From the NCBI GenBank assembly GCA_964245495.1, contig CAXTNC010000041.1, positions 1 through 18,614 of the forward strand: a stretch of 18,614 nucleotides of DNA, read 5' to 3'. The notes beneath the pieces are model-generated. The model was not told where the DNA came from. It ran no database searches and was given only the letters and a program-made list of their open reading frames with translations. Made by a program: the position numbers and the translations under genes. This DNA is from LMUY01 sp964245495. GTDB lineage: Bacteria > Pseudomonadota > Alphaproteobacteria > Acetobacterales > Acetobacteraceae. Shown here in pieces: positions 1 to 7,491 of this stretch (within the stretch, counting starts at the first letter, position 1; each line of letters begins with the position of its first letter).

Positions 1-1
1 G

Positions 2-355
2 GCGGTGTTCGTCATCGACGAGGCCGGCCTGCGGCGGGCGGGCGACGGGATCGACGGCCTGATGGCCGTGCATCTGGACGTGTTCGCAGGCGCCGGCGGG
101 GACCGGGCGGGCTACGCCGAGGCCCGCGTGGCGCGCCGCCGCACCAGCTCGGACACGGGCGAGGACTCCCGCGCCGTGCTGTACGACTTCGTGGTGCAGA
201 TGATGGCGGACATGAACGTGGAGTTCGAGTACCAGGTGAAGCGCTCGCTGGGGGAATGGCTGCAGGGCACCGCCGGCAGCGCGCCGCCGCCGCCGCCCGT
301 GCAGCAGGAAAGCCTGCCGCCGCCGGGTCAGCGCCAGCAGGGTCCGAGGCTGTGA
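2..355 (+). CDS. Unrecognised protein, 3' part only
   Basis: The frame is open from the left edge, so the true start lies outside the window; the GTG at position 5 is probably internal. About 118 codons are visible, ending in TGA at 353-355. The middle part (VLYDFVVQMMADMNVEFEYQVKR) looks like a real folded, partly helical segment. The last 25 or so residues are Pro/Gln-rich (a run of five prolines followed by QQESLPPPG), typical of a disordered tail. Third codon positions are almost all G or C, which supports coding on this strand. I recognise no family and propose no function. The gene runs toward the EPS operon and stops 3 nt from the end of the flippase gene, so it is not part of that operon. 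Confidence 0.55.
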   Translation, partial: AVFVIDEAGLRRAGDGIDGLMAVHLDVFAGAGGDRAGYAEARVARRRTSSDTGEDSRAVLYDFVVQMMADMNVEFEYQVKRSLGEWLQGTAGSAPPPPPVQQESLPPPGQRQQGPRL

Positions 356-358
356 ACA

Positions 359-1888
359 TCAAGTGGGCCGTGCGCGGCCTCGCCTGACCAGAACCGCGGC
401 GTTTGCCCCCATGCGGCTGATCATTCCCAGCATGTCCCGCTCGGCCCCGTCCGGCCGGCCCCGCACGGCCCAGCAAGCGCCGACGGCGGCGGCATAGATG
501 ACGGCGCCGGCCATGACGGCTGCCAGCAGCGCCCCCGCCAAGGCCGCCCCGCTTCGGTTCACCGCCGTCCATCCGAAACCGAGCGCCGCCATCCCTGCCG
601 CCATGGCAGACGCGCCCAGCAGGCTCGGCCACGTCACCCGCAGCACGTCCGCGCCGCCCAGCCCCAAGTAGCGCAGGGTCAGCGCCAAGGTGAGGCCCTG
701 CTCCAGCGCCGTGGCAAGGCTGACCACCAGGGCCGCGCCAAGCAGGCCGCGCCACGGCGTCAGCACGATCAGCAGCGCGAGCTTCACCGCCACCGAGAGC
801 GCCTGGATGCCGAGCAGCGGACGGAGCAGGGCGTGGGCGTTCAGCAGCGCGGAGCCGATGGCGCCGCCCACCATCAGCGTCAGCGCCACTCCGAGCACCT
901 GGATCACCACTGCGGCGCCGGACCAGGCGGCGCCGAACGCCAGCCGCACCACCGGGTCCGCCACCAGGGACAGGCCGACGCCGGCCGGGACCGCCAGCAG
1001 CGCCGCGCTGCCGATCACGCGAAGAAAGGTTTCGGCCGTGCCCGCCTTGTCGCCCCGGGTGGCGGCGAAGCCGGAGAAGCACGCCCGGGACAGCGGCGAG
1101 ATCAGCTCCGTCGCCGGCAGGGACGCGATCTCCGAGCCTACGGCGAACACGCCCACCTGCGCGATGCCGAACACCCGGCCGATGACGAACCCGTCGCAGC
1201 GGTCCCGCAGGAGGCTGCTCAGGCTCAGCAGCCAGGACCAGAACGAGAAGCCGGCGATCTGCCGCCACGCGGGCAGCCGCAGCCGCGGGCGGCACGGGTG
1301 CATCCGGTAGCCCAGGACCGTCCGCAGCAGGATGCCCACGAGGATGGCGCTGACCAGCGCCCAGTGGGTGTGGAAAGCGAACGCCAGGCCGATCGCGACC
1401 GCGATGCTGGCCAGGCGGGGCAGCAGCATCAGCACGAACTCCTTCTCGAAGGTCAGGTCCCGGCGGAAGTCCACGATGCCGATGTTCTCGAACGCCGCCA
1501 CCAACGCGCCGGCAGCCAGCGCCAGCATGACCGGGAACAGCCGCGGGTCCCCGAAGAACTGCGCCACCGGCCAGGCCGCGCCCGCCACGAGCGCCGCCGT
1601 GGCCGCGCCGCGGATGACGTTGATGGTGAACGCGCTGTCGTACAGGTCCCGCGTCGGGCGTTCCTCGCGGATGACGGCCTCCTCCACCCCCAGGGAGGAC
1701 AGCGAGTCGATGGCCTGGGAGAACCCCGTGGCCAGCGTGACCAGGCCGAAATCGGCCGGCAGCAGGAGGCGGACCAGGCAGAGGGTGCTGAGCAGGCCGA
1801 GCGCCCGGGTCATCATGCGCCAGCCGATCACCCAGCCGGCGCCCTTGGCGGTCTTGGCGAGGACCGAGTCCGGGGCGGCCCCGCTCAT
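359..1888 (-). CDS. Wzx-type polysaccharide flippase (first copy)
   Basis: An integral inner-membrane protein of 509 residues that should flip lipid-linked oligosaccharide units from the cytoplasmic to the periplasmic face. It is hydrophobic throughout, with about 12-14 predicted helices and no signal peptide. The N-terminus carries the PADFG motif (residues 44-48) typical of the MATE-like MVF/oligosaccharide flippase superfamily. Further landmarks are FENIGIVDFRRDLTFE, GFSFWSW and GSEIASLPATEL. The start was chosen at ATG 1888 because it overlaps the exosortase stop in an ATGA arrangement; the same frame runs open much further upstream, but that part is an antiparallel-looking Gly/Arg/Ala-rich shadow of the exosortase gene. 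No good ribosome-binding site precedes it, so coupling to the upstream gene is likely. It is the last gene of the operon. It is clearly paralogous to the flippase at 14558-16078. Substrate unknown. Confidence 0.88.
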   Translation of the reverse strand: MSGAAPDSVLAKTAKGAGWVIGWRMMTRALGLLSTLCLVRLLLPADFGLVTLATGFSQAIDSLSSLGVEEAVIREERPTRDLYDSAFTINVIRGAATAALVAGAAWPVAQFFGDPRLFPVMLALAAGALVAAFENIGIVDFRRDLTFEKEFVLMLLPRLASIAVAIGLAFAFHTHWALVSAILVGILLRTVLGYRMHPCRPRLRLPAWRQIAGFSFWSWLLSLSSLLRDRCDGFVIGRVFGIAQVGVFAVGSEIASLPATELISPLSRACFSGFAATRGDKAGTAETFLRVIGSAALLAVPAGVGLSLVADPVVRLAFGAAWSGAAVVIQVLGVALTLMVGGAIGSALLNAHALLRPLLGIQALSVAVKLALLIVLTPWRGLLGAALVVSLATALEQGLTLALTLRYLGLGGADVLRVTWPSLLGASAMAAGMAALGFGWTAVNRSGAALAGALLAAVMAGAVIYAAAVGACWAVRGRPDGAERDMLGMISRMGANAAVLVRRGRARPT

Positions 1889-3369
1889 CGGAGGTCGGTG
1901 GTGAGCGCCGCCATCTGCGCCGACAACCCGCGGGCGTTGGCGCGCTGCAGCCAGGCTTCCAGGGTGCTCACGCCGCTGGCCTGGGCCACAAGGAGGATCA
2001 CCGCCGGGTCCGTGCCGGCCAGGCTGCCGCTCGCCTGCCGCAGCCGGCCGCGCAGGCCGCCGCCCATGGGTTCGCCGCCGGCCCACAGCGCCGACGCGAA
2101 CGCCTGGCGCAGCTTGGCCGATGCAGCGCCTTGCCAGCCAGGCGCGCCCGCGTCCCGCATGGCGAAGCTGCCCGCGTCGTCGTCGTCCAGCGCCGTCAGG
2201 CTGCGCTGGGCGGCCAGCAGCGCCATCGGGTTGGTGCGGGGCGGGAAGGCGACCGCCAGGACCTGCACCGCCCCCTCGCACGTGAACGCGCGCCGGGTCG
2301 CCCCCGCTTCGGACAGCGCGGCCTCGCCTTCCTCCCAGACGCGGCTGGACGGCTCGCAGCCGGGGATGGCGCCAGGTGCTGCCACAACCTGCCGCGCCGC
2401 CGCCCGGTCCAGCCGGCCCGCCAGCAGCGGACCCGCTGCGGCCAGCAACCCGAGGCCGGCTGCGGTCAGGATCATGCGGCGGCCGGGCAAGCCTGGCTGG
2501 GGAACCGGCGGCGGACGCTGCCGCCCGACATCCTGGCGGAACGGCAGGCCCACGGCGATCAGCAGCAGCAGCACGAGGGAGAAGAACAGCCAGCCATAGA
2601 TGATGTGGTCGGCGGCGGCAGCCTCCGCGCTGCCGATCCAGTGCCCGGCCGCCACGATGCCGAGCGCGCGGACGCCGTTGGCCACCACCGCCAGCACCAC
2701 GCAAGCTGCCACGAACACCACCCGGCGCAGCAGGCTGCGATACAGGGTGAAGGCGTAAAGCACGCCGAACGCCACCGCCGCGATCAGGAAGCGCAACCCG
2801 GCGCAGGCCTCCGCGACGTAGAACACGCCTTCCGGGATCTCGATGGTGTAGCCGTCCGAGTAGTTCGCGATATGCAGCAGGTTCAGCCCCCGCACCACGA
2901 ACCCGGCGGTGAAGCCCTGCAGCGGCGCCGTCAGGAACGCGCCGAACGGCACCAGGAACATCAGGTAGACCAGCGGGGCGGCGAAGGCGCGCACCATCGC
3001 CCAGCCCAGCACCGCCAGCGCGAGCAGCGCGGCGCAGGCCAGCGCCACGACCTGGCGCCCCTCCATGACCCCCCGCCGCTCGGCCGCCAGCCAGGCGATG
3101 GCCAGCGGCGCGGCCAGCAAGGCCGCCCATGGCAGCGGGCGCAGCGCCACGGCGGCCACCCGCTCCCGCCGCTCCCACGCCAGCCAGGCGGCGATCGGCA
3201 GCACCAGGAAGCAATGGTTGTAGGCGGTGGACACGGACCAGACGGACACGGCCGCGGCCGCCTCCCGGTGGAATGCCATGCCGAGCAGCACCAAGCCCAG
3301 CCCCAGCGCCGGCAGGGCCGCGCTCAGGCGCTGCGCCGTGGGCGCCGCCAGGCCGGCCCGCGCGCTCAC
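1885..3369 (-). CDS. xrtA: Exosortase A with C-terminal EpsI-like domain
   Basis: A 494-residue membrane enzyme. Residues 1-275 form the exosortase fold with about eight membrane helices. The three family catalytic residues are visible: Cys189 in EACAGLRFL, Arg234 in NGVRALGIV and His255 in DHIIYGWLFF. By family knowledge it cleaves PEP-CTERM sorting signals at the membrane and is coupled to EPS production. Residues 298-318 are a further hydrophobic segment, followed by a soluble periplasmic-type domain of about 175 residues that occupies the place of EpsI (DUF3485), usually a separate gene or a fusion partner. That domain is divergent: it keeps an AKL-type segment (ASAKLRQAF) but I do not see the Trp-rich motif expected in EpsI. 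Start GTG 3369 overlaps the preceding sugar transferase stop (GTGA). No PEP-CTERM substrate is encoded in the window. The XrtA assignment is strong; the EpsI assignment is mainly positional. Confidence 0.9.
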   Translation of the reverse strand: MSARAGLAAPTAQRLSAALPALGLGLVLLGMAFHREAAAAVSVWSVSTAYNHCFLVLPIAAWLAWERRERVAAVALRPLPWAALLAAPLAIAWLAAERRGVMEGRQVVALACAALLALAVLGWAMVRAFAAPLVYLMFLVPFGAFLTAPLQGFTAGFVVRGLNLLHIANYSDGYTIEIPEGVFYVAEACAGLRFLIAAVAFGVLYAFTLYRSLLRRVVFVAACVVLAVVANGVRALGIVAAGHWIGSAEAAAADHIIYGWLFFSLVLLLLIAVGLPFRQDVGRQRPPPVPQPGLPGRRMILTAAGLGLLAAAGPLLAGRLDRAAARQVVAAPGAIPGCEPSSRVWEEGEAALSEAGATRRAFTCEGAVQVLAVAFPPRTNPMALLAAQRSLTALDDDDAGSFAMRDAGAPGWQGAASAKLRQAFASALWAGGEPMGGGLRGRLRQASGSLAGTDPAVILLVAQASGVSTLEAWLQRANARGLSAQMAALTTDLR

Positions 3370-4565
3370 GCCGCCATCAGCCGGTCCAGCCGCTGCAAGG
3401 CGGCGGCCCAGGAATAGGAGCGCTCGACCGTGGCGCGGGCCGCGGCGCCCAGGCCGGGATGGCCGCCTTGCAGCACCTCCGCCGCCCGTTCCGCCATGGC
3501 GTCCGGCGTTTCGGCCACCAGCAGGTCATGGCCCGGGTTCGCCCGCAGCCCCTCCAGCGCCTGCGGGGAGACGAGCACCGGGCGGGCCATCGCCATCGCT
3601 TCCAGCACCTTGTTCTGGATGCCGCGGGCGATCCGCAGCGGCGCCACGGCCAGCGCGGCATGGGCCATGTAGGGGCGGATGTCAGCCACCCAGCCCGCCA
3701 CGGACACGCCGGGCAACGCCGCCAGCGCCTGCACCGCCGGGTTCGGGCTGGCGCCCACGATGTGGAAGGTGGCCGCGGGATGGCGCGCCCGCACCAGGGG
3801 CAGCACGGCGCGGGCGAAGAACTCCACCGCGTCCACGTTCGGGCGGTAATCCATGGTGCCGGTGAACACGATGGCAGACCGATCAGGATAGGGTGACGAT
3901 CCGGCGTGCGCCATGGAGAAGTATTCCAGATCGACGCCGTTCTCCACCCACCCTGCCCGCCCCCGGCTTTCCGGCGCCAGGTCCACGAAGCGCCGGCACT
4001 CGTCTTCCGACACGAACAGGGTGTGGCCGAACCAGGCGGCCACCTGGCGCTCATAGGCCAGCAGGGTGCGCCCTTCGCGCGCCCAGACCGGCCGCATCGG
4101 CAGGCGGGCCTGCTGCGCGTAGGTGGCCCACTTCTCGGAATCGACATCGACCATGTCCATGATCGCGGTGGCTGTCCCGTGATGCATGGCGTGATGCATG
4201 ACGTACTGGGCCATGGCGGAGGAGAACACGAACACCCGCCCGACCGTCCCTGCCCGCATCGTGCGGTCCACCCAGGCCTGCAAGCCGGCATGGTGGAAGT
4301 AGTCAAGCGTCAGCGGGCGTCCGGGGCGCAGCCGGGCCAGCGCGTGCAGGCGCTGGCTGCGCTTGCCGATGCTGGGGCACTCGACGCTGGCGCAGAGCTG
4401 GCGCAGCAGCGGGAGATGAACCAGGTCCGCCGGGTCGTCGGCGAGGCAGCCGAGGTGCACGCGGTGGGTTTGCGCCAGGTGGCGCAGCATGTGCCAGGCG
4501 CGTATCTTGTCGCCCTTGTCCGGCGGGTAGGGGATGCGGTGGCAGAGGAACAGCAGGTCCTGCAC
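3366..4565 (-). CDS. PEP-CTERM/EpsH-type sugar transferase (GT4-like)
   Basis: A cytoplasmic glycosyltransferase of 399 residues resembling the PEP-CTERM/EpsH1-associated sugar transferase family (TIGR03087 type), which adds a sugar to the growing lipid-linked repeat unit. The family hallmark HRIPYPPDKGDKIR lies at residues 9-22. The C-terminal Rossmann half shows VFTGTMDYRPN (233-243), and the nucleotide-sugar-binding region GIQNKVLEAMAM (315-326) carries the Glu typical of GT-B retaining enzymes. Its length fits the family. Start is GTG 4565, 4 nt after the FemAB-like stop; its stop overlaps the exosortase start. Donor and acceptor sugars cannot be told from sequence. Confidence 0.88.
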   Translation of the reverse strand: MQDLLFLCHRIPYPPDKGDKIRAWHMLRHLAQTHRVHLGCLADDPADLVHLPLLRQLCASVECPSIGKRSQRLHALARLRPGRPLTLDYFHHAGLQAWVDRTMRAGTVGRVFVFSSAMAQYVMHHAMHHGTATAIMDMVDVDSEKWATYAQQARLPMRPVWAREGRTLLAYERQVAAWFGHTLFVSEDECRRFVDLAPESRGRAGWVENGVDLEYFSMAHAGSSPYPDRSAIVFTGTMDYRPNVDAVEFFARAVLPLVRARHPAATFHIVGASPNPAVQALAALPGVSVAGWVADIRPYMAHAALAVAPLRIARGIQNKVLEAMAMARPVLVSPQALEGLRANPGHDLLVAETPDAMAERAAEVLQGGHPGLGAAARATVERSYSWAAALQRLDRLMAA

Positions 4566-4569
4566 GGGA

Positions 4570-5610
4570 TCAGCCGATGCCGCGCACGATGGGCGGCCCG
4601 ATCAGCTTGGCCACCGGCAGCGGCAGCTTCTTCCAGGCGGCGATGAACAGGCGGTACTTCGGGTTGAGCGGGTTGTGGTCCGGCAAGGACGCGCCGGGGC
4701 GCAGCTTGTAGCGGTAGTGCAGCGGCGCCGGGTCGAAGCCCAGGTTCTTCTTGAAGGCGAACGCGCCGGTGCCGAGCTTGCTGCGGCCGAAATCGAACAG
4801 CCGGATGCCGCGCTCGCCGGCCCGGCGCATGACCTCCCAGTACATGAAGTCGTTGGCGGCCCGGGTGCGCGCCGCTGCCGTGCCGCCGCCGTAATAGGGC
4901 AGCACCTCGTCACGGAAGGTGAAGTTCAGCACGGAGGCGAGCGGGCGGCCCTCGTCCAGCACCGTCAGCACGTCCGCCTGGTCCCCGAACACGTCCCGCA
5001 GCGCCTGGAAATAGCGGCGGGAGAACACGGGCGTGCCGAGGTTGCGCACGCTTTCGGCGTAGATGCCGTGCAGCCGGTCCACGCCGCTGTCCTGCACCGC
5101 TTGGAGCTTGTTGCTGATGCCCTTGCGCACCACCGCCCGCTGCTTGCGCGGGATCGCCTTCAGGTTGGCTTCCGCATCGGCCACGATGGGCTTGCGGAAC
5201 GTGACGTACAGCTCGTCCGCGCGGGACACCCAGCCCTCGCGCTCCGGCTCCGGATGCAGGAAGCGGAACTCCAGGGAGGGCACGCCGGTGCGGCGCAGCA
5301 GCTCCGAAGCATGATCGGTCAGGGCGTCCGCGCTCTCGGCATCGGCCGCGAGCGGGCCGCCGTAGACGCAGAACGGGTTGGACACGAGCGCGTGGCCGAA
5401 CAGGCGGCTGCGCACGTGGACCAGCGGCAGCACGCCGGTGACGGCGCCGTCGCGCTCAGCCAGGACGTAGCGGGTCGGATGGCCGAAGGCGCGGTCGATC
5501 ACGCGGCGCCATCCGGCCAGGTGGAAGAACGTGCCGGCGGGCTGCCCCGTCACGAAGGCGTCCCAGGCGGGTTCGGCCGCGTCTTCCAGCGGGCGGCATG
5601 TCACGGCCAC
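4570..5610 (-). CDS. FemAB-like acyltransferase, PEP-CTERM system type
   Basis: A 346-residue cytoplasmic protein of the FemAB/GNAT-like fold, resembling the PEP-CTERM-associated FemAB family (TIGR03019 type). FemAB relatives transfer amino acids or acyl groups to cell-envelope precursors; the substrate in exosortase loci is not established. Supporting segments are FFHLAGWRRVIDRAFGH near the N-terminus (28-44), NDFMYWEVMRRA (253-264) and the FDFGRSKLGTGAFAFKKNLGF region (272-292) that is characteristic of the C-terminal GNAT-like half. Start GTG 5610 lies 4 nt after the deacetylase stop; a second GTG two codons downstream is a possible alternative. A GGAG lies about 11 nt upstream, so the ribosome-binding site is weak and coupling is likely. 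Its place between deacetylase and sugar transferase is the usual one for XrtA EPS operons. Confidence 0.87.
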   Translation of the reverse strand: MAVTCRPLEDAAEPAWDAFVTGQPAGTFFHLAGWRRVIDRAFGHPTRYVLAERDGAVTGVLPLVHVRSRLFGHALVSNPFCVYGGPLAADAESADALTDHASELLRRTGVPSLEFRFLHPEPEREGWVSRADELYVTFRKPIVADAEANLKAIPRKQRAVVRKGISNKLQAVQDSGVDRLHGIYAESVRNLGTPVFSRRYFQALRDVFGDQADVLTVLDEGRPLASVLNFTFRDEVLPYYGGGTAAARTRAANDFMYWEVMRRAGERGIRLFDFGRSKLGTGAFAFKKNLGFDPAPLHYRYKLRPGASLPDHNPLNPKYRLFIAAWKKLPLPVAKLIGPPIVRGIG

Positions 5611-5614
5611 CGGG

Positions 5615-6460
5615 TCAGGACTCCAGCTGCGGGGCGAAGACGCGGTCCATGCGGTCCCACGCGAAATCCCGCAGCAGGCGGTCCACCCGGCCGGACATGC
5701 GGCCGATGTTCACGTAATGGCGGAAGCGGGACATGCGGCCGGCGCCCGCGATGCGCGGCTGGTCCGGGTCCACCTCCCACGGGTGGAAGTAGAAGATGCC
5801 GGGGCGCTGCTCCGCCCGGTTCAGCCGCTGCAAGCCGATGCGGAACAGCCGGTAGGGCAGCAGGCGGAAATACCCGCCGCCGGAGCACGGCAGGTTGCGC
5901 CGCAGCAGCCGCACGGTGGTCATCGGCAGCTCCCACAGCGTGCCGGGGCCGGGCCGGTACGGCGCCCGCGGCGCGTCCGGCACGCCGTACAGGTCATGCC
6001 GGATCGGGAACACGCTGGAGCTGTAGCGGTAGCCCTGCCGTTCCAGCTGCTCGAACGCCCACGGGTTGCGCGGGCCTACGGAGAAGGTGGGCGCGCGGTA
6101 GCCGGTGACGGGCACGCCGCCGATGTCCTCCAGGATGCGCCGGGTGCGGCCGACATCGGCGCCGAACTCGGCCGGGGTGAACCGGTGCGCGAGGACGTGG
6201 TCATAGCCGTGGCTGGCCAGCTCGTGCCCGGCGGCCACGATGCGGCGGACCAGCGCCGGATGCCGCTCCGCCACCCAGCCCAGGGTGAAGAAGGTGGCGC
6301 GAACCTGCGCGTCCGCGAACTGCTGGAGGATGCGGTCGGTGTTGGCCTCCACCCGGCGCGGCACGCCGTCCCAATCGGTGCGGGGCACGGCGCCGGCAAA
6401 GGCCTGCACCTGGAAGTAGTCCTCCACGTCCACGCTCATCGCGTTGCAGATGCGCGTCAC
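5615..6460 (-). CDS. Polysaccharide deacetylase, DUF3473 type, XrtA-associated
   Basis: A 281-residue carbohydrate esterase family 4 (NodB-like) enzyme expected to remove N-acetyl groups from the exopolysaccharide or its precursor. Motif 1 is SVDVED (residues 9-14, metal/base Asp). Motif 2 is SHGYDH (83-88), giving the metal-binding His84 and His88. RAPTFS (122-127) corresponds to motif 3. The C-terminal DUF3473 part contains FYFHPWE (223-229), characteristic of the PEP-CTERM deacetylase family (TIGR03006 type). No signal peptide is visible, as is usual for this family. I chose GTG 6460 because family members begin a few residues before NAMSVDVEDYF and because it overlaps the ATPase stop as GTGA; ATG 6439 is the alternative. 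The frame stays open further upstream through the N run, but that is an artefact of the shadow frame. Confidence 0.9.
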   Translation of the reverse strand: MTRICNAMSVDVEDYFQVQAFAGAVPRTDWDGVPRRVEANTDRILQQFADAQVRATFFTLGWVAERHPALVRRIVAAGHELASHGYDHVLAHRFTPAEFGADVGRTRRILEDIGGVPVTGYRAPTFSVGPRNPWAFEQLERQGYRYSSSVFPIRHDLYGVPDAPRAPYRPGPGTLWELPMTTVRLLRRNLPCSGGGYFRLLPYRLFRIGLQRLNRAEQRPGIFYFHPWEVDPDQPRIAGAGRMSRFRHYVNIGRMSGRVDRLLRDFAWDRMDRVFAPQLES

Positions 6461-7479
6461 GGCACCGCCGCCCCGAGCAGCTTGAGGATGCCTTGCAGCA
6501 TCTCGACCCGCGACGCCATGTCGCCGGCAGGCTGCGCCGGTGCCGGTGCNNNNNNNNNNNNNNNNNNNNNNNNNNNNNNNNNNNNNNNNNNNNNNNNNNN
6601 NNNNNNNNNNNNNNNNNNNNNNNNNNNNNNNNNNNNNNNNNNNNNNNNNGGTGCGGCCGCTGCCTCCCCGCCGATGTCCTCGTCCAGTTCCAACGCGGTT
6701 GCCTCCACCATGGGGGCGGTGATCACTTCCGCCTCCTCCAGCGCCCCGTGCAGCAGCAGGCGCGAGCACAGCCGGTTGATGCGGCGCGGGATGCCGCCGG
6801 TGTGCCGGTGGATGCCGGCGAAGGCCGCGGCGTGCCAGGCCGGGCGGCCGTCCCACCCGACCAACGCCAGCCGGTGCTCCACGTAGGCCTGCGTTTCGGG
6901 CAGCGTGAGCGGGCCCAGATGGTAGGACGCCAGCACGCACTGGCGCACCTGGTTCAGCTCGGGCCTGGCGATGGTCTGGCGGAACTCCGGCTGCCCCAGC
7001 AGGATGATCTGCAGCAGGGACCGCCCATCGGCCGAAAGGTTGGACAGCATCCGCAGCTCCTTCAGCCCCTCGACCGAAAGGTTCTGCACCTCGTCGATCA
7101 CCAGCAAAGCGCGGCGGCCTGTGGCCCGCACCTCGCGCAGCTTCTCCTCCGTCAGCCGAAGCAGCTGCGCCTTGTCCGCCGCGGCCTCCACGCCGAAGCC
7201 GCTGGCGACCAGGCGCATCAGGTCGTCAGCGGACACCCGCGTCGTCATGATGCGGTTCATCACGTAGGACGCGGAATCCAGCCGCGACCAGAGCAGCTCC
7301 ACCAGCGTCGTCTTGCCCGCGCCCACCTCCCCGGTGATGACGATGAAGCCTTCCTGCTGCTCCAGCCCATAGATCAGGTGCGAGACGGCGCGCGAGTGCC
7401 CGGCGCTGCGGAAGAAGAACCGGCTGTCCGGCGTCAGCTGAAACGGCAGGCCCGTCAGGCCGTAAAACTGTGCGTACAT
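6457..7479 (-). CDS. XrtA-associated ExeA-like ATPase, interrupted by assembly gap
   Basis: A P-loop AAA ATPase resembling the PEP-CTERM-locus secretion ATPase family (TIGR03015 type) and the general secretion protein ExeA. Walker A GEVGAGKTT is at residues 50-58 and Walker B LLVIDE at 125-130, followed by the sensor region ILLGQPEFRQ. The N-terminus MYAQFYGLTGLPFQLTPD is highly typical of the family. By homology it would energise assembly or export steps at the inner membrane; the exact role is not established. After about residue 275 the gene is broken by 100 N in an Ala/Pro-rich linker. Beyond the gap the frame continues with APAPAQPAG and a helical tail (SRVEMLQGILKLLG), then TGA. Total length is therefore uncertain. 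It starts 12 nt after the outer-membrane protein gene. Confidence 0.88.
   Translation of the reverse strand: MYAQFYGLTGLPFQLTPDSRFFFRSAGHSRAVSHLIYGLEQQEGFIVITGEVGAGKTTLVELLWSRLDSASYVMNRIMTTRVSADDLMRLVASGFGVEAAADKAQLLRLTEEKLREVRATGRRALLVIDEVQNLSVEGLKELRMLSNLSADGRSLLQIILLGQPEFRQTIARPELNQVRQCVLASYHLGPLTLPETQAYVEHRLALVGWDGRPAWHAAAFAGIHRHTGGIPRRINRLCSRLLLHGALEEAEVITAPMVEATALELDEDIGGEAAAAXXXXXXXXXXXXXXXXXXXXXXXXXXXXXXXXXXAPAPAQPAGDMASRVEMLQGILKLLGAAVP
6550..6649. other. Assembly gap, 100 N
   Basis: Exactly 100 unresolved bases lie inside the ATPase gene. A round 100 is commonly a placeholder for unknown length. The sequence on both sides encodes Ala/Pro-rich linker, so a repetitive, very GC-rich segment probably defeated assembly. 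The reading frame happens to be kept across the gap. Confidence 0.98.
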
Positions 7480-7491
7480 GGGTGCGACCGC

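Noticed and set aside
833..2599. Long plus-strand open frame opposite flippase and exosortase
   Set aside because: It is rich in Gln, Arg, Gly and His with no protein-like pattern, and lies antisense to two well-supported membrane protein genes; long antisense frames are normal at this GC content. The same applies to 2131-3417, 4534-6108, 7621-9285, 10261-11793 and 14597-16288.
1889..3214. N-terminal extension of the flippase frame upstream of ATG 1888
   Set aside because: It overlaps the exosortase gene in another frame and has Gly/Arg/Ala-rich composition unlike a membrane protein.
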